NCBI GenBank assembly: GCA_016934265.1
Contig: JAFGTF010000044.1
Coordinates: 1-41,961, forward strand
Reading direction: 5' to 3'
Source of the DNA: Spirochaetota bacterium
Lineage (GTDB): Bacteria > Spirochaetota > B62-G9 > DRHN01
Length of the DNA stretch: 41,961 nucleotides
Within the stretch, counting starts at the first letter, position 1, and every line of letters starts with the position of its first letter. Below, in pieces: positions 15,831-23,859 of the stretch. Below the pieces are notes generated by a model that did not search any database, was not told the DNA's origin, and saw only the letters and a list, made by a program, of their open reading frames with translations. The position numbers and the translations under genes are program-made.

Positions 15831-16928
15831 TTAAAGGTCCGGCTTTGTATGGTCGAGCGCATATGTGTCGTTTTCCCTGAGCCGGATGAACTCGGTGATC
15901 TCCTCGAGGCTGGAGCGGTTGGCGTCAGGCGATTCGATGTAATACCCGGCTATGGCGTTGGCCAGAAGAAGCCGTTCGCCCGGCTCGAGGCCTAAGAGTA
16001 TGCCGAGGATGTTTCCACCGTTCCAGGTGTCCCCGGCGCCGGTCGTTCGAAGCGGCTTTATCCTGTACGTCGGGGCGACCGAAACAGAATCGTCCACGCC
16101 GATCGATAAAGTGTCGGTATGGATGCTCAGGACCGCGTGTATTTTTTGCTTCAGCGATACGGCGAGGTCGACGAGCTCTTTCGGCGTCTCCGCCGCCCTG
16201 TCGGCGGACGTAAACTGCTTCAGCTCGTTTTCGTTCAGGTTCAGATAGGTGAGATTGCCCTTTGTCAGGACGGTTCGATACAGCTCTGGGATCTCGGCCT
16301 TTCTCGGCGACGGATCGGACGTATCGTAATACGTGACGATCCCTTTTTTTTCGAGGTGTTCGAACAGACCCCGGGCGAGATCGGTACCTTTCGGGTTCAG
16401 GCACCAGTCGAACACTCCGACGAGATCCGCGCTTTCCATGAGTGCGAGATCTTCCCCGTCGAGGTCGTCGAAACCGAACGGCCCGAAAGAGTCACCGTCG
16501 TTGATCATGATGTTGTATTTTTCCCGGCCGACCTCGAAGCACGTCATCAGCGCGAGCGACCCGCCCGTTTTAACCCGGCTTATGTCCACCCCCGCTCTTT
16601 CCAGGTAGAAGCGCAGGAGGTGGACGCCTAGCTCGTTCGTCCTTGTAATGAAGTAGGGTTTCACGCCGAGGCGTGCAAGGGTCGTGGCGGCGTTCGCCGC
16701 GCATCCTCCCTGCTGAATGGTCTGGACGCTTTCGGGCAGAAGGCCCCCCTTCTGCGAGAGTACCGTGCAGGCCTTTTCCATGAAGTCTTCGAACCTGTCG
16801 AGATGCACGAGGCGGTCGAACGAGAAGTCGTGCATGATAACGACCTTTTTGTTCCAAAGCTCTCCGCTCTTTTGGGCGGACCGAAGCCTCGAAACGATGT
16901 TCCTACTCGCCTTCTTTACGTCGATCAT
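15831..16928 (-). CDS. PfkB-family carbohydrate kinase
   Basis: This 365-residue sugar kinase has the family N-terminal GGCAANAATTLARLG motif and the C-terminal TTGAGDTWNGG motif, with catalytic base Asp300. It is longer than ribokinase (about 310) because of an N-terminal extension of about 28 residues. Many PfkB members phosphorylate ribose, fructose, tagatose-6-phosphate, deoxygluconate or nucleosides, so the substrate is open. It lies 108 bp after activase 3 with an internal promoter between (16964-16993), and 87 bp before the epimerase-like gene. The order GRE-activase-kinase-epimerase suggests that the GRE product, or its reduced form, is phosphorylated and epimerised into the pentose phosphate pool. 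Confidence 0.88.
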   Translation of the reverse strand: MIDVKKASRNIVSRLRSAQKSGELWNKKVVIMHDFSFDRLVHLDRFEDFMEKACTVLSQKGGLLPESVQTIQQGGCAANAATTLARLGVKPYFITRTNELGVHLLRFYLERAGVDISRVKTGGSLALMTCFEVGREKYNIMINDGDSFGPFGFDDLDGEDLALMESADLVGVFDWCLNPKGTDLARGLFEHLEKKGIVTYYDTSDPSPRKAEIPELYRTVLTKGNLTYLNLNENELKQFTSADRAAETPKELVDLAVSLKQKIHAVLSIHTDTLSIGVDDSVSVAPTYRIKPLRTTGAGDTWNGGNILGILLGLEPGERLLLANAIAGYYIESPDANRSSLEEITEFIRLRENDTYALDHTKPDL

Positions 16929-16963
16929 CTTCGCACCCTGTCGCCCGGGTCTTTTTTCGCGTA

Positions 16964-16993
16964 AGCATACCCCGCCACAGGCTTTTAAGTCAA
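16964..16993 (-). promoter_or_regulatory. Internal promoter upstream of PfkB and epimerase genes
   Basis: On the minus strand TTGACT (16993-16988) and TATGCT (16969-16964) are 18 bp apart, in the 108-bp gap between activase 3 and the PfkB gene. It would let the kinase and epimerase be expressed apart from GRE3. Confidence 0.5.
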
Positions 16994-17036
16994 TCCCAAA
17001 TGATAAACAGGCGATGCAACGCGTTACGGGGACCGT

Positions 17037-17993
17037 TTACCCGCCTATTCGTACCCGCATTCCGGTTTTTTTTTCAACGAGCTCCTTGAAGGGGACGACG
17101 TCCCCGTAACTGAGAGACTTCTTGACCCCGAACGGATAATTCCTGCCGAGATTTTCACATTTGGAGGACCCTAGGGCATGGTACGGCAGAAGGTGCAGGC
17201 AATTTATACCGAGAGAGGATGAGTATTCCGCTATCTTCAGTATGTCGGCGTCGTTCATGTTGAAACTGGGGATTACCGGCACCCTCACCACTATATCGGG
17301 GACGACGGATACCGCCTCCTTCAGGTTGGAAAGGACGGCCTCGTTCCCCATTCCGGTGTACCGCCTGTGCTTTTTTCCGTCCATATGCTTCACGTCGATG
17401 AGGAGATGGTCGAGGTGACGGACGATCTCGAGAAAACTGGCTTTCTCTATGTTGCCGTTCGTTTCCAGCGCGGTGTCGATGCCCCTCTTTTTCGCGAGCA
17501 CAAGTATTGCGACGGCGAACCGCTTCTGCAGAGCGGGCTCTCCGCCGGACAGCGTCAGCCCCCCCCTGCCGCCGTAGAACACCCTGTCTTCCGTTACCTC
17601 GTCCACCACCTGTCTCGCGGTCAGCTCTTTTCCCGCCACGGTGACGGCTTCCGGCGTGCAGACCTCCGCGCAGCGGAGGCACTGCGTGCATCTCTTCCGG
17701 TCGATTGCTATGCGTTCGTTCGCCCGGTCGGCGGAGATCGCTCCCTCGGGGCAGGCTTCCACGCAGGCGAAGTCGCCTATGCATTTCTTCGGAAAGTACA
17801 CGATCTCCGGTCGAAGCTCGATGCTTTCGGGGTTCTCGCACCACCGGCAGCTCATATTGCAGCCCTTGAGAAAGACGAGGGTCCTGATGCCGGGGCCGTC
17901 GTGCACCGCATAGTGCTGTATATCGAAGACGATCCCTTTCACGTCCAAAGCGGCGGCGGTTTCACGGCCCGCCTCCCGTTTCTTATCCGGCAT
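17037..17993 (-). CDS. Glycyl radical enzyme activase 3, with an Asp in one Fe-S cluster motif
   Basis: This 318-residue activase has a radical-SAM motif at C45-x3-C49-x2-C52 after VHDGPGIRT and a SAM-binding SGGEPALQ. The first ferredoxin insert reads C71-I-G-D74-F-A-C77-V-E-A-C81: the second cluster Cys is Asp. The second insert, CTQCLRCAEVC, is complete. Changing the GAC codon to a Cys codon needs two base changes, so a simple read error is unlikely. Asp at this position is known in Pyrococcus furiosus ferredoxin, where it ligates an Fe of a [4Fe-4S] cluster that readily becomes [3Fe-4S]. The start overlaps the end of GRE3 by 11 bp, implying translational coupling to its partner. Confidence 0.92.
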   Translation of the reverse strand: MPDKKREAGRETAAALDVKGIVFDIQHYAVHDGPGIRTLVFLKGCNMSCRWCENPESIELRPEIVYFPKKCIGDFACVEACPEGAISADRANERIAIDRKRCTQCLRCAEVCTPEAVTVAGKELTARQVVDEVTEDRVFYGGRGGLTLSGGEPALQKRFAVAILVLAKKRGIDTALETNGNIEKASFLEIVRHLDHLLIDVKHMDGKKHRRYTGMGNEAVLSNLKEAVSVVPDIVVRVPVIPSFNMNDADILKIAEYSSSLGINCLHLLPYHALGSSKCENLGRNYPFGVKKSLSYGDVVPFKELVEKKTGMRVRIGG

Positions 17994-20274
17994 GCTCTGT
18001 CCGCTCGATTATGTCGTCCTGAAGCGCTTCATTGAGATCGACGAAGAACGCGGAGTATCCGGCGACCCGTACCACGAGGTCCGAGTACTCTTCCGGGTTT
18101 TCTTTCGCTTTCTTCAGCGTGTCCGCAGAGAGCACGTTGAACTGCACATGGATGTTCCCGTATGCGACGAAACCGCGTAAAAAGTCAGTGAATTTCGAAA
18201 GCCCCTCATCTCCTTCGAATACGGAGGGGTGAAACTTGATGTTGAGGAGCGCGCCGTTCGACGCGTTTTTCAGATCCACCCTGCTTACCGATTGTATAAC
18301 CGCGATCGGCCCCCTCTTGTCCCTTCCCCTCATGGGCGATAGCCCGCCGTCCGCGAGCGGCTCTCCCTTCAGCCTGCCGTCCGGGGTGGCCCCGACATTC
18401 ATGCCGAGAGGGACATGGGCGGACACGGTGTACAGCCCGGGTGAGAAGCTTCCCCCGCGCGGGTTCTTGTATTTCGTGACTTCCCGGTTGTATTTGCGGG
18501 ACCATTTGTTCGCCATGTCGTCGACTTCTCTTATGTTGTTTCCGTACTTGGGGATCCTGTTCATCAGCCTGTATCGGAGCATTTCGTTTCCGTCGAAATT
18601 ATTGTCTAAGACCTTCAGCAGCGCGGAGTACGCGATCTTTTTGTCGTCGAACACCGCCTTTTTCACCGCGTACATCGAATCGGCGATATTGGCGATGCCG
18701 ACCCCCTGGGGCCCCGTGAAGTTGTATCGCGCGCCGCCCGCCGTCACGTCGGTTCCTTTTTCGATACAGTCCGAGACGACTGCGGAGAGAAAGGGGGTCG
18801 GTAAAACCTCGGCGTGCAGCCGGTCCACGATGTTGCACCCCTCAGCCATCTTCTTCACATAGTATTCCATGTTCGCGGAAACGGTCCGTTCGAGCCCGGC
18901 GAAGCGTTGATGTATTTTGTCTCTCAGGCTCACTTCGAACAGTCTCGCGAAATTGAGCATCGCCGCGTCGCTCAGGCCGAGATGCATGCCCGGTATGCCT
19001 ATCTCCACGCATCCGATCAGCGCATAGTTTCTTGCGTCCTCCCGTGCGACGCCCCTGTTTTTGAGGGCGGGGACGATGGCGTCGTCGTTGAACACCTGCG
19101 GCATGCCCGACCCGCGCCGTATCACAAAGCCGCATGCATCGAAAAACCGGGAGGGGGTTTTTGAACCGATGCGGACGGAGAGATTCGGCTGCGGGAGCCC
19201 GAGGTCGGCTTCCGCTTTCAAAAAGAGGTAGGAGAGCTCGTTGATCGTATTTTCGCCCTTGCCGTTCGTGCCCCCGAGAGTGATGTTGAAGCCGATGGGA
19301 AACCCGGCGAAATATTTGGCCGCGGACTCGCTCCTGAAGAGGACGATTTCATTACACTTGACGAAGAACGCTTCGATGATATCGAGGGCGGTTTCATCGT
19401 TCAGTGTGCCCCGTTCCCTCTCCCGCTTGTAAAAGGGATAGAGGGTTTGGTCCAGTCTTCCGGGAGAGAAGGAGCTGCCGATCGATTCTGTGTGGAGTAT
19501 GACGAACAGAAACCACAAAGACTGCACCGCCTCCATGAAGGTTTCCGGCACGCCCGATGCGATCTTGTCGCAGACTTCGCGGACGGCCAAACGGCCCATG
19601 CGCGCGGCAAGGTCGCCGTAACGAAGGATGAAACGTTTTGCGGCGTCGAGCGTGACAAGCACCGCTTCGTAGAAATCGCGGTTTTTTCCGCTCGACCCGC
19701 TCCCTGCGGCCTCGACCTCGCCGATCAGGCCGTTGATGCCGAGTGTGAGCCATTTTTCCGTATCCGGAAGAATATGACCCTGGCTGTGCGTGGTCTGGTG
19801 CAGGGCGAACACGCCGCTTTCGACGCAGTCGGATACGTCGCGCGGAAGCTCCCCGGCGATGCGGTCTTTCAGAGTCGTGCCCTTGAACGCGGGGTACAGG
19901 ACGTTCTTGAAGGCAGCCTTGTCTTCCTCTGAAAAGGAAAAGGGCTCCTGGCTGCGGCGGGACACGGTATCGAGCTCGTCCATGAGCCAATCCACCGATC
20001 CCTCCAGCGAGGGGACGCCCATTTTCGGATAGGGTGTTCTCCCGCCTATGATTATTTCATCGGGATCGATTCGGATCGGGATGTTCTCGAGGATGTGTCG
20101 AAGCGCCTTTGCCCGCCGGATTATCACCGGGCCGCCTTCCGTTTCGCCGTAGCTTTCGAGATACAGCAGGCTCCTTTCGAGGCTCACGAGATTACGCCCT
20201 TTTTTGGATGCGGCCGCCAGCCTCTCGATCCTGTCGATCGGTTTCCTTTCAGCATACGGGATAGGATCGTTCAT
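17983..20274 (-). CDS. Glycyl radical enzyme 3 (PFL2/dehydratase-like)
   Basis: This 763-residue GRE has catalytic Cys422 and Glu424 in IGCVEIGIPGMH and radical Gly739 in RVAGYSAFF, ending IIERTEHAG, the common GRE tail. The N-terminal segment GPVIIRRAKALRHILENIPIRI is a family hallmark shared with GRE1, here with core RRAKALRHILENIP. As in GRE2, the Pro after GC-x-E is absent. GAGGGTGAG lies immediately before the ATG. It heads a minus-strand operon with activase 3 (11-bp overlap), a PfkB kinase and an Rpe-like epimerase, so the pathway plausibly ends in sugar phosphates. The substrate may be a polyol, sugar or modified glycoside; this is inference from neighbours only. Confidence 0.93.
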   Translation of the reverse strand: MNDPIPYAERKPIDRIERLAAASKKGRNLVSLERSLLYLESYGETEGGPVIIRRAKALRHILENIPIRIDPDEIIIGGRTPYPKMGVPSLEGSVDWLMDELDTVSRRSQEPFSFSEEDKAAFKNVLYPAFKGTTLKDRIAGELPRDVSDCVESGVFALHQTTHSQGHILPDTEKWLTLGINGLIGEVEAAGSGSSGKNRDFYEAVLVTLDAAKRFILRYGDLAARMGRLAVREVCDKIASGVPETFMEAVQSLWFLFVILHTESIGSSFSPGRLDQTLYPFYKRERERGTLNDETALDIIEAFFVKCNEIVLFRSESAAKYFAGFPIGFNITLGGTNGKGENTINELSYLFLKAEADLGLPQPNLSVRIGSKTPSRFFDACGFVIRRGSGMPQVFNDDAIVPALKNRGVAREDARNYALIGCVEIGIPGMHLGLSDAAMLNFARLFEVSLRDKIHQRFAGLERTVSANMEYYVKKMAEGCNIVDRLHAEVLPTPFLSAVVSDCIEKGTDVTAGGARYNFTGPQGVGIANIADSMYAVKKAVFDDKKIAYSALLKVLDNNFDGNEMLRYRLMNRIPKYGNNIREVDDMANKWSRKYNREVTKYKNPRGGSFSPGLYTVSAHVPLGMNVGATPDGRLKGEPLADGGLSPMRGRDKRGPIAVIQSVSRVDLKNASNGALLNIKFHPSVFEGDEGLSKFTDFLRGFVAYGNIHVQFNVLSADTLKKAKENPEEYSDLVVRVAGYSAFFVDLNEALQDDIIERTEHAG

Positions 20275-20501
20275 CTCACCCTCGCTTTTATAAAAGACAA
20301 CGAAGTATACATTATCTCAGGATTCCATGGAAGAAAAGTGAAAATCATATGCGACCCGAAACACCGGGCTTTTAAAACAGAAGCGGGGCGCGAAAGCGGC
20401 ATCCGCAGGTCCGACGGAAACGGCGGCGTATTCCTAAGAGAGTCGGCGGGTTATAAGCCCGCGGCTGTAAAGAAAAAAATGGATCGTAAAAAAAAATAAC
20501 C
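20275..20501. other. Divergent intergenic region with GC-rich stem-forming sequence
   Basis: No gene is supported here. Between about 20350 and 20466 several short self-complementary blocks occur, including GCGGCATCCGC and GCGGGTTATAAGCCCGC. They could form stems in a leader or be regulator sites. The sequence does not match the cobalamin, TPP, FMN, SAM or c-di-GMP riboswitch cores I know. Confidence 0.35.
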
Positions 20502-20530
20502 TTGACAGCATTTTCCGTTAAGTTTAAGCT
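20502..20530 (+). promoter_or_regulatory. Promoter of the SDR-ABC importer-methyltransferase operon
   Basis: A consensus TTGACA (20502-20507) is followed after 17 bp by TAAGCT (20525-20530). It lies about 75 bp before the SDR start and probably drives the long plus-strand run of genes to 32918. Confidence 0.55.
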
Positions 20531-20603
20531 ACTTTAGCAAAAGTGTTGGGATCCGGCATCCGATCCGCTTCGGAGAAATTTCGGGATACTTATGGGAGGC
20601 TGA

Positions 20604-21347
20604 ATGAGACTCGAGGGTAAAGTGGCGATCGTAACCGGGGGGGCGCAGGGTATCGGGAAGGCCTACTGCCGGGGTCTTGCAAGAGAAGGGGCGAAGGTCG
20701 TTATAGGGGACATACGGTTCGATCTTTGTAAAGCGCTTGCAGGGGAGATTGAAAAAGAGGGATTTGAAACGCTGCCCATCAAGCTGGACGTCAGCGACGA
20801 GAAAGACACGCTCGCGATGGCCGATGCCGCGCTCGAAAAGTTCGGCCGGATCGATATACTGGTCAATAACGCCGCGATATACCCGCTGTGTAAATTTACG
20901 GAACTTACCTATGAACAGTGGAAAAAGGTTCTTGCGGTCAATCTGGACGGTGTGTTCCTCTGCACGAAAGCCGTCGTACCGCAGATGATCAGGCAGAAGA
21001 GGGGAAAGATCATCAGCATCTCCACGGAATGTTTTTTCATGGGATACGGCGAGCTTGTCGACTACACCGCTTCGAAGGCCGGTATCGTCGGGTTCTCACG
21101 GGCGCTTGCGGAAGCTTTGGGCGAATACAACATCAACGTAAATACCGTGACCCCGGGATTGACTGCGAGCGAGAACGTCATGACGCAGCAGCCGTATAAT
21201 TTCGCTCCCCATATAGCGGGGCAGAGCATAAAACGCCGTCAGGAGCCGGAGGATCTGGTCGGGACGATCGTTTTTCTTTCATCCTCCGATTCCGATATGA
21301 TAACGGGTCAGATAATCAATGTCGACGGCGGGTATAACAAGCATTGA
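20604..21347 (+). CDS. SDR-family NAD(P)-dependent oxidoreductase
   Basis: This 247-residue classical SDR has cofactor loop TGGAQGIG (residues 11-18), NNAAIYP in place of NNAG, catalytic YTASK, and C-terminal INVDGGYNKH. GGGAGGCTGA precedes the ATG. It is the first gene downstream of the promoter at 20502 and lies 137 bp before the sugar-binding protein gene, divergent from the GRE3 operon. It probably oxidises or reduces the imported substrate or a GRE product. The SDR family is too broad to name the substrate. Confidence 0.87.
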   Translation: MRLEGKVAIVTGGAQGIGKAYCRGLAREGAKVVIGDIRFDLCKALAGEIEKEGFETLPIKLDVSDEKDTLAMADAALEKFGRIDILVNNAAIYPLCKFTELTYEQWKKVLAVNLDGVFLCTKAVVPQMIRQKRGKIISISTECFFMGYGELVDYTASKAGIVGFSRALAEALGEYNINVNTVTPGLTASENVMTQQPYNFAPHIAGQSIKRRQEPEDLVGTIVFLSSSDSDMITGQIINVDGGYNKH

Positions 21348-21484
21348 TTTCAGCTTACCTGAATTTCCGTAGGGGTATGCTGCTGACCATAAAAAGAAAT
21401 CTCTCTTGAAGGAGGTGACTGAAAGGATAAATAAGAGGAAAACAGCATGTAATTTGTGTATATCCAAAAGGAGGTTTTAAAAAA

Positions 21485-22567
21485 ATGCGTAAAAAGCTTT
21501 TATGTTCTTTGATTGCGCTGGTATTGCTGGGGTTCGCCGTGCCGATCGCCTTTGCCAGCAGTGAAGAGAAAGCACCCGAAAAGGTTGTCGGGGGAAAGAT
21601 GAGCAAGTATCTGCCCGATCAGATCGGGGAAATTCCCGTTCCGAGCAAGCGATGGAGGATCGGCTGCCTCGAGAAAACACTGATCAACGACTTCTGGTTG
21701 GACATGAAGAACGGGTACGAGGACGCAGAAAAAGAATACGGTGTGGATATTGACATCTATGCGGCCCCGAGTGAAGCGGATATATTGATCCAGAAACAGA
21801 TCCTGGACGACATGATTGCGAAGAACTACGATTTGATATGTGTCTCGCCTATAACGGATACCAATATTCTTGCCGCCCTCAAGACGGCAACACAGCGAAA
21901 TATACCGATTATCAACGTTATGGACGCATATATCAGTCCGGAAGCGCAGAAGAAGCACGGCATAAAGATCGCGTCATTCGTCACCACGGATTTTGCCGAG
22001 AACTCGCGTCTTGCCACGCGCTTCGTCGCCGAGAAGCTGGGAAAAGAAGGCGGCGAGATCATGCATATCATGGGACTTCCCGGCGGACGTGCCGCGGAGG
22101 AGAGAAAGAGGGGGTATCTCGAGGAGGTCGCGAAATACCCGCAGCTCAAGAATATCGGTGTATGGCCCGGCGACTGGGACAGAAAGAAGTCGATGGATAT
22201 CGCCGCCGACGTCATTCAGTCTCACCCGAATTTGAGAGCGATTATCGGCGCCAATGATACGACCGGCCTGGGTGCGTATCAGGCCGTAAAGAACGCGGGA
22301 AAGACGAATCAGATTCTCGTTGCTGGAATAGATGCAATTCCCGACGCGATACGGTCCGTTATGAACGATGAGCTCGTTTGCACCGTGCCTTTCATGCAGT
22401 ATCAGTCCGCATATATTGCCATTGAATCGGCCATCCAGATTCTCGAAGGCAAGTTCGATCCGGCGAACAGGGAGATATGGGTATATCAGGAAGTCTGGCA
22501 TAAGGGAAATATAAAGGACAAGGTCGCGGAGTATAAAGAGCAGTTCTCGGGTCTGAAGGATTTCTGA
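21485..22567 (+). CDS. Sugar ABC importer, periplasmic substrate-binding protein
   Basis: This 360-residue protein starts with a Sec signal peptide (MRKK, a hydrophobic core at about 5-22, likely cleavage AFA-SS after residue 24). There is no lipobox Cys, so it is a free periplasmic protein. The mature part is a type-1 periplasmic-binding (ribose/galactose/AI-2 type) fold: NDFWLDMKNGYEDAEKEYGV, the VSPITDTN loop, and IIGANDTTGLGAYQAVKNAG followed by AGIDAIPDAI. AAAAGGAGG lies just before the ATG. It should deliver a sugar-like ligand to the two permeases encoded downstream. Ligand identity cannot be read; the family binds pentoses, hexoses, inositol, nucleosides and sugar alcohols. Confidence 0.9.
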   Translation: MRKKLLCSLIALVLLGFAVPIAFASSEEKAPEKVVGGKMSKYLPDQIGEIPVPSKRWRIGCLEKTLINDFWLDMKNGYEDAEKEYGVDIDIYAAPSEADILIQKQILDDMIAKNYDLICVSPITDTNILAALKTATQRNIPIINVMDAYISPEAQKKHGIKIASFVTTDFAENSRLATRFVAEKLGKEGGEIMHIMGLPGGRAAEERKRGYLEEVAKYPQLKNIGVWPGDWDRKKSMDIAADVIQSHPNLRAIIGANDTTGLGAYQAVKNAGKTNQILVAGIDAIPDAIRSVMNDELVCTVPFMQYQSAYIAIESAIQILEGKFDPANREIWVYQEVWHKGNIKDKVAEYKEQFSGLKDF

Positions 22568-22645
22568 CCCGGACGCATAACAGGGAACGTGTAATAGAGG
22601 TTTTTACTCAAGAAGGAGCGAAGAGTTCGAAGAACGATACAATCT

Positions 22646-22676
22646 GCCACTCTCCCGACGAGGGGAGTGGCATTTT
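22646..22676 (+). terminator. Stem-loop with T-tract after the binding-protein gene
   Basis: GCCACTC (22646-22652) pairs perfectly with GAGTGGC (22665-22671), extended inward by CCC/GGG past one bulged T, and is followed by ATTTT. Its place between the binding-protein gene and the first permease fits a partial terminator or mRNA-stabilising stem that keeps the binding protein in excess. Confidence 0.6.
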
Positions 22677-22710
22677 AAAATCGAACATTTCCCGGATGGT
22701 GAATTTTATT

Positions 22711-22751
22711 CCGTATACGGAGGGGAAACGGCGTGAAATCGTATACGGAGG
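22711..22751. repeat. Two direct copies of a palindrome-centred 12-mer
   Basis: CGTATACGGAGG occurs at 22712-22723 and again at 22740-22751, 28 bp apart. The first copy lies in the perfect palindrome CCGTATACGG (22711-22720). It lies about 90 bp upstream of the first permease. It may be a pair of regulator sites; this is a guess. Confidence 0.45.
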
Positions 22752-22839
22752 AGGCCGGTCGGTGTTCTGAGTCGATATTTTAATGAAGTGTACCGCCGAA
22801 CGCGACCGGGGAGGGACTTTCAGGGAAGGAGCCGGATGA

Positions 22840-23811
22840 ATGAAAACAGGTTACGTGTTTACCTTTCTTCGAAAACACTGGGGAATTATTGCGACCCTTG
22901 TGGGTATAAGCCTTTTCTTCGGACTGTCGTCACAATATTTTTTTACTTTTTACAATCTGCTTAATATTCTCAACCATACTACTATTACGCTCATCCTCGC
23001 TATGGGGATGGTATTTGTGCTTGCGTCCGGAGGTATCGACCTTTCAGTCGGCTCGACACTCGGGTTTACCGGCGTTGCGACCGCATTGATTTTAAAAGCC
23101 GGCACCCCGCCGCTTTTGGCCGCCCTGTGCGGCATCGGGATAGGGGCGCTCATCGGCGCGGTAAACGGAACCATCATTGCGAAGTTCCATCTACAGCCGT
23201 TTATCGTAACGCTCGGTATGCTGAGCATCGTCAGGGGGCTTGCGCTCGTGTTCTCCAACGGCAAGCCGATATACGGGTTCCCCGGTATATTTACCACTTT
23301 TTTCGCCGGGCATGTGGGAATTCCGACAAACATCTATCTGACTATTGCTATAGTGGCATTCGGTTCGATCGTTGCGAACAAGACACGTTTCGGATTATAT
23401 GCAAAGAGTATCGGCGGTAGCGAGGCCTCGGCACATATATGCGGCGTCAATATCCCTCTTATAGTAATACTGATATACGTCCAATCCGGAATATTCGCCT
23501 CGATAACCTCGTTCATATACATGTCCATGATGGACGCGGCCGAGCCTCTCGCAGGGCTTTTGACCGAGTGGCTCGAAGCCATAGCGGCCCCGATTATCGG
23601 CGGCAACAGCCTTTCGGGCGGAATTATAACGATATTCGGAACAATCATCGGCGCGCTCATACTCGCGACAGTGAGGAGCGGATTGAACATTTTCGGCGTC
23701 CAGCCGTTTTATCAGCAACTGTTTATAGGGCTTATTATCATAATCTCCGTCATAGCTGATTCTATCAGGCAGAGAAGGTCGAGATTGAGTCGCGAAAGAG
23801 TCGTCACGTAA
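22840..23811 (+). CDS. Sugar ABC importer, permease 1 (RbsC-like)
   Basis: This 323-residue inner-membrane protein has 8-10 hydrophobic segments and the BPD_transp_2 hallmarks: LASGGIDLSVGSTLGF near residues 60-75, GTIIAKFHLQPFIVTLGML, and the EAIAAPIIGGNSLSGG loop that touches the ATPase. GGAAGGAGCCGG lies before the start region. With permease 2 (25428) it probably forms the heterodimeric channel of the importer, since one ATPase gene lies between them. Confidence 0.92.
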   Translation: MKTGYVFTFLRKHWGIIATLVGISLFFGLSSQYFFTFYNLLNILNHTTITLILAMGMVFVLASGGIDLSVGSTLGFTGVATALILKAGTPPLLAALCGIGIGALIGAVNGTIIAKFHLQPFIVTLGMLSIVRGLALVFSNGKPIYGFPGIFTTFFAGHVGIPTNIYLTIAIVAFGSIVANKTRFGLYAKSIGGSEASAHICGVNIPLIVILIYVQSGIFASITSFIYMSMMDAAEPLAGLLTEWLEAIAAPIIGGNSLSGGIITIFGTIIGALILATVRSGLNIFGVQPFYQQLFIGLIIIISVIADSIRQRRSRLSRERVVT

Positions 23812-23859
23812 GGTACGTATCCTTCATCACGATAGTTAATCAATGCCGGGGGGAGCGGA

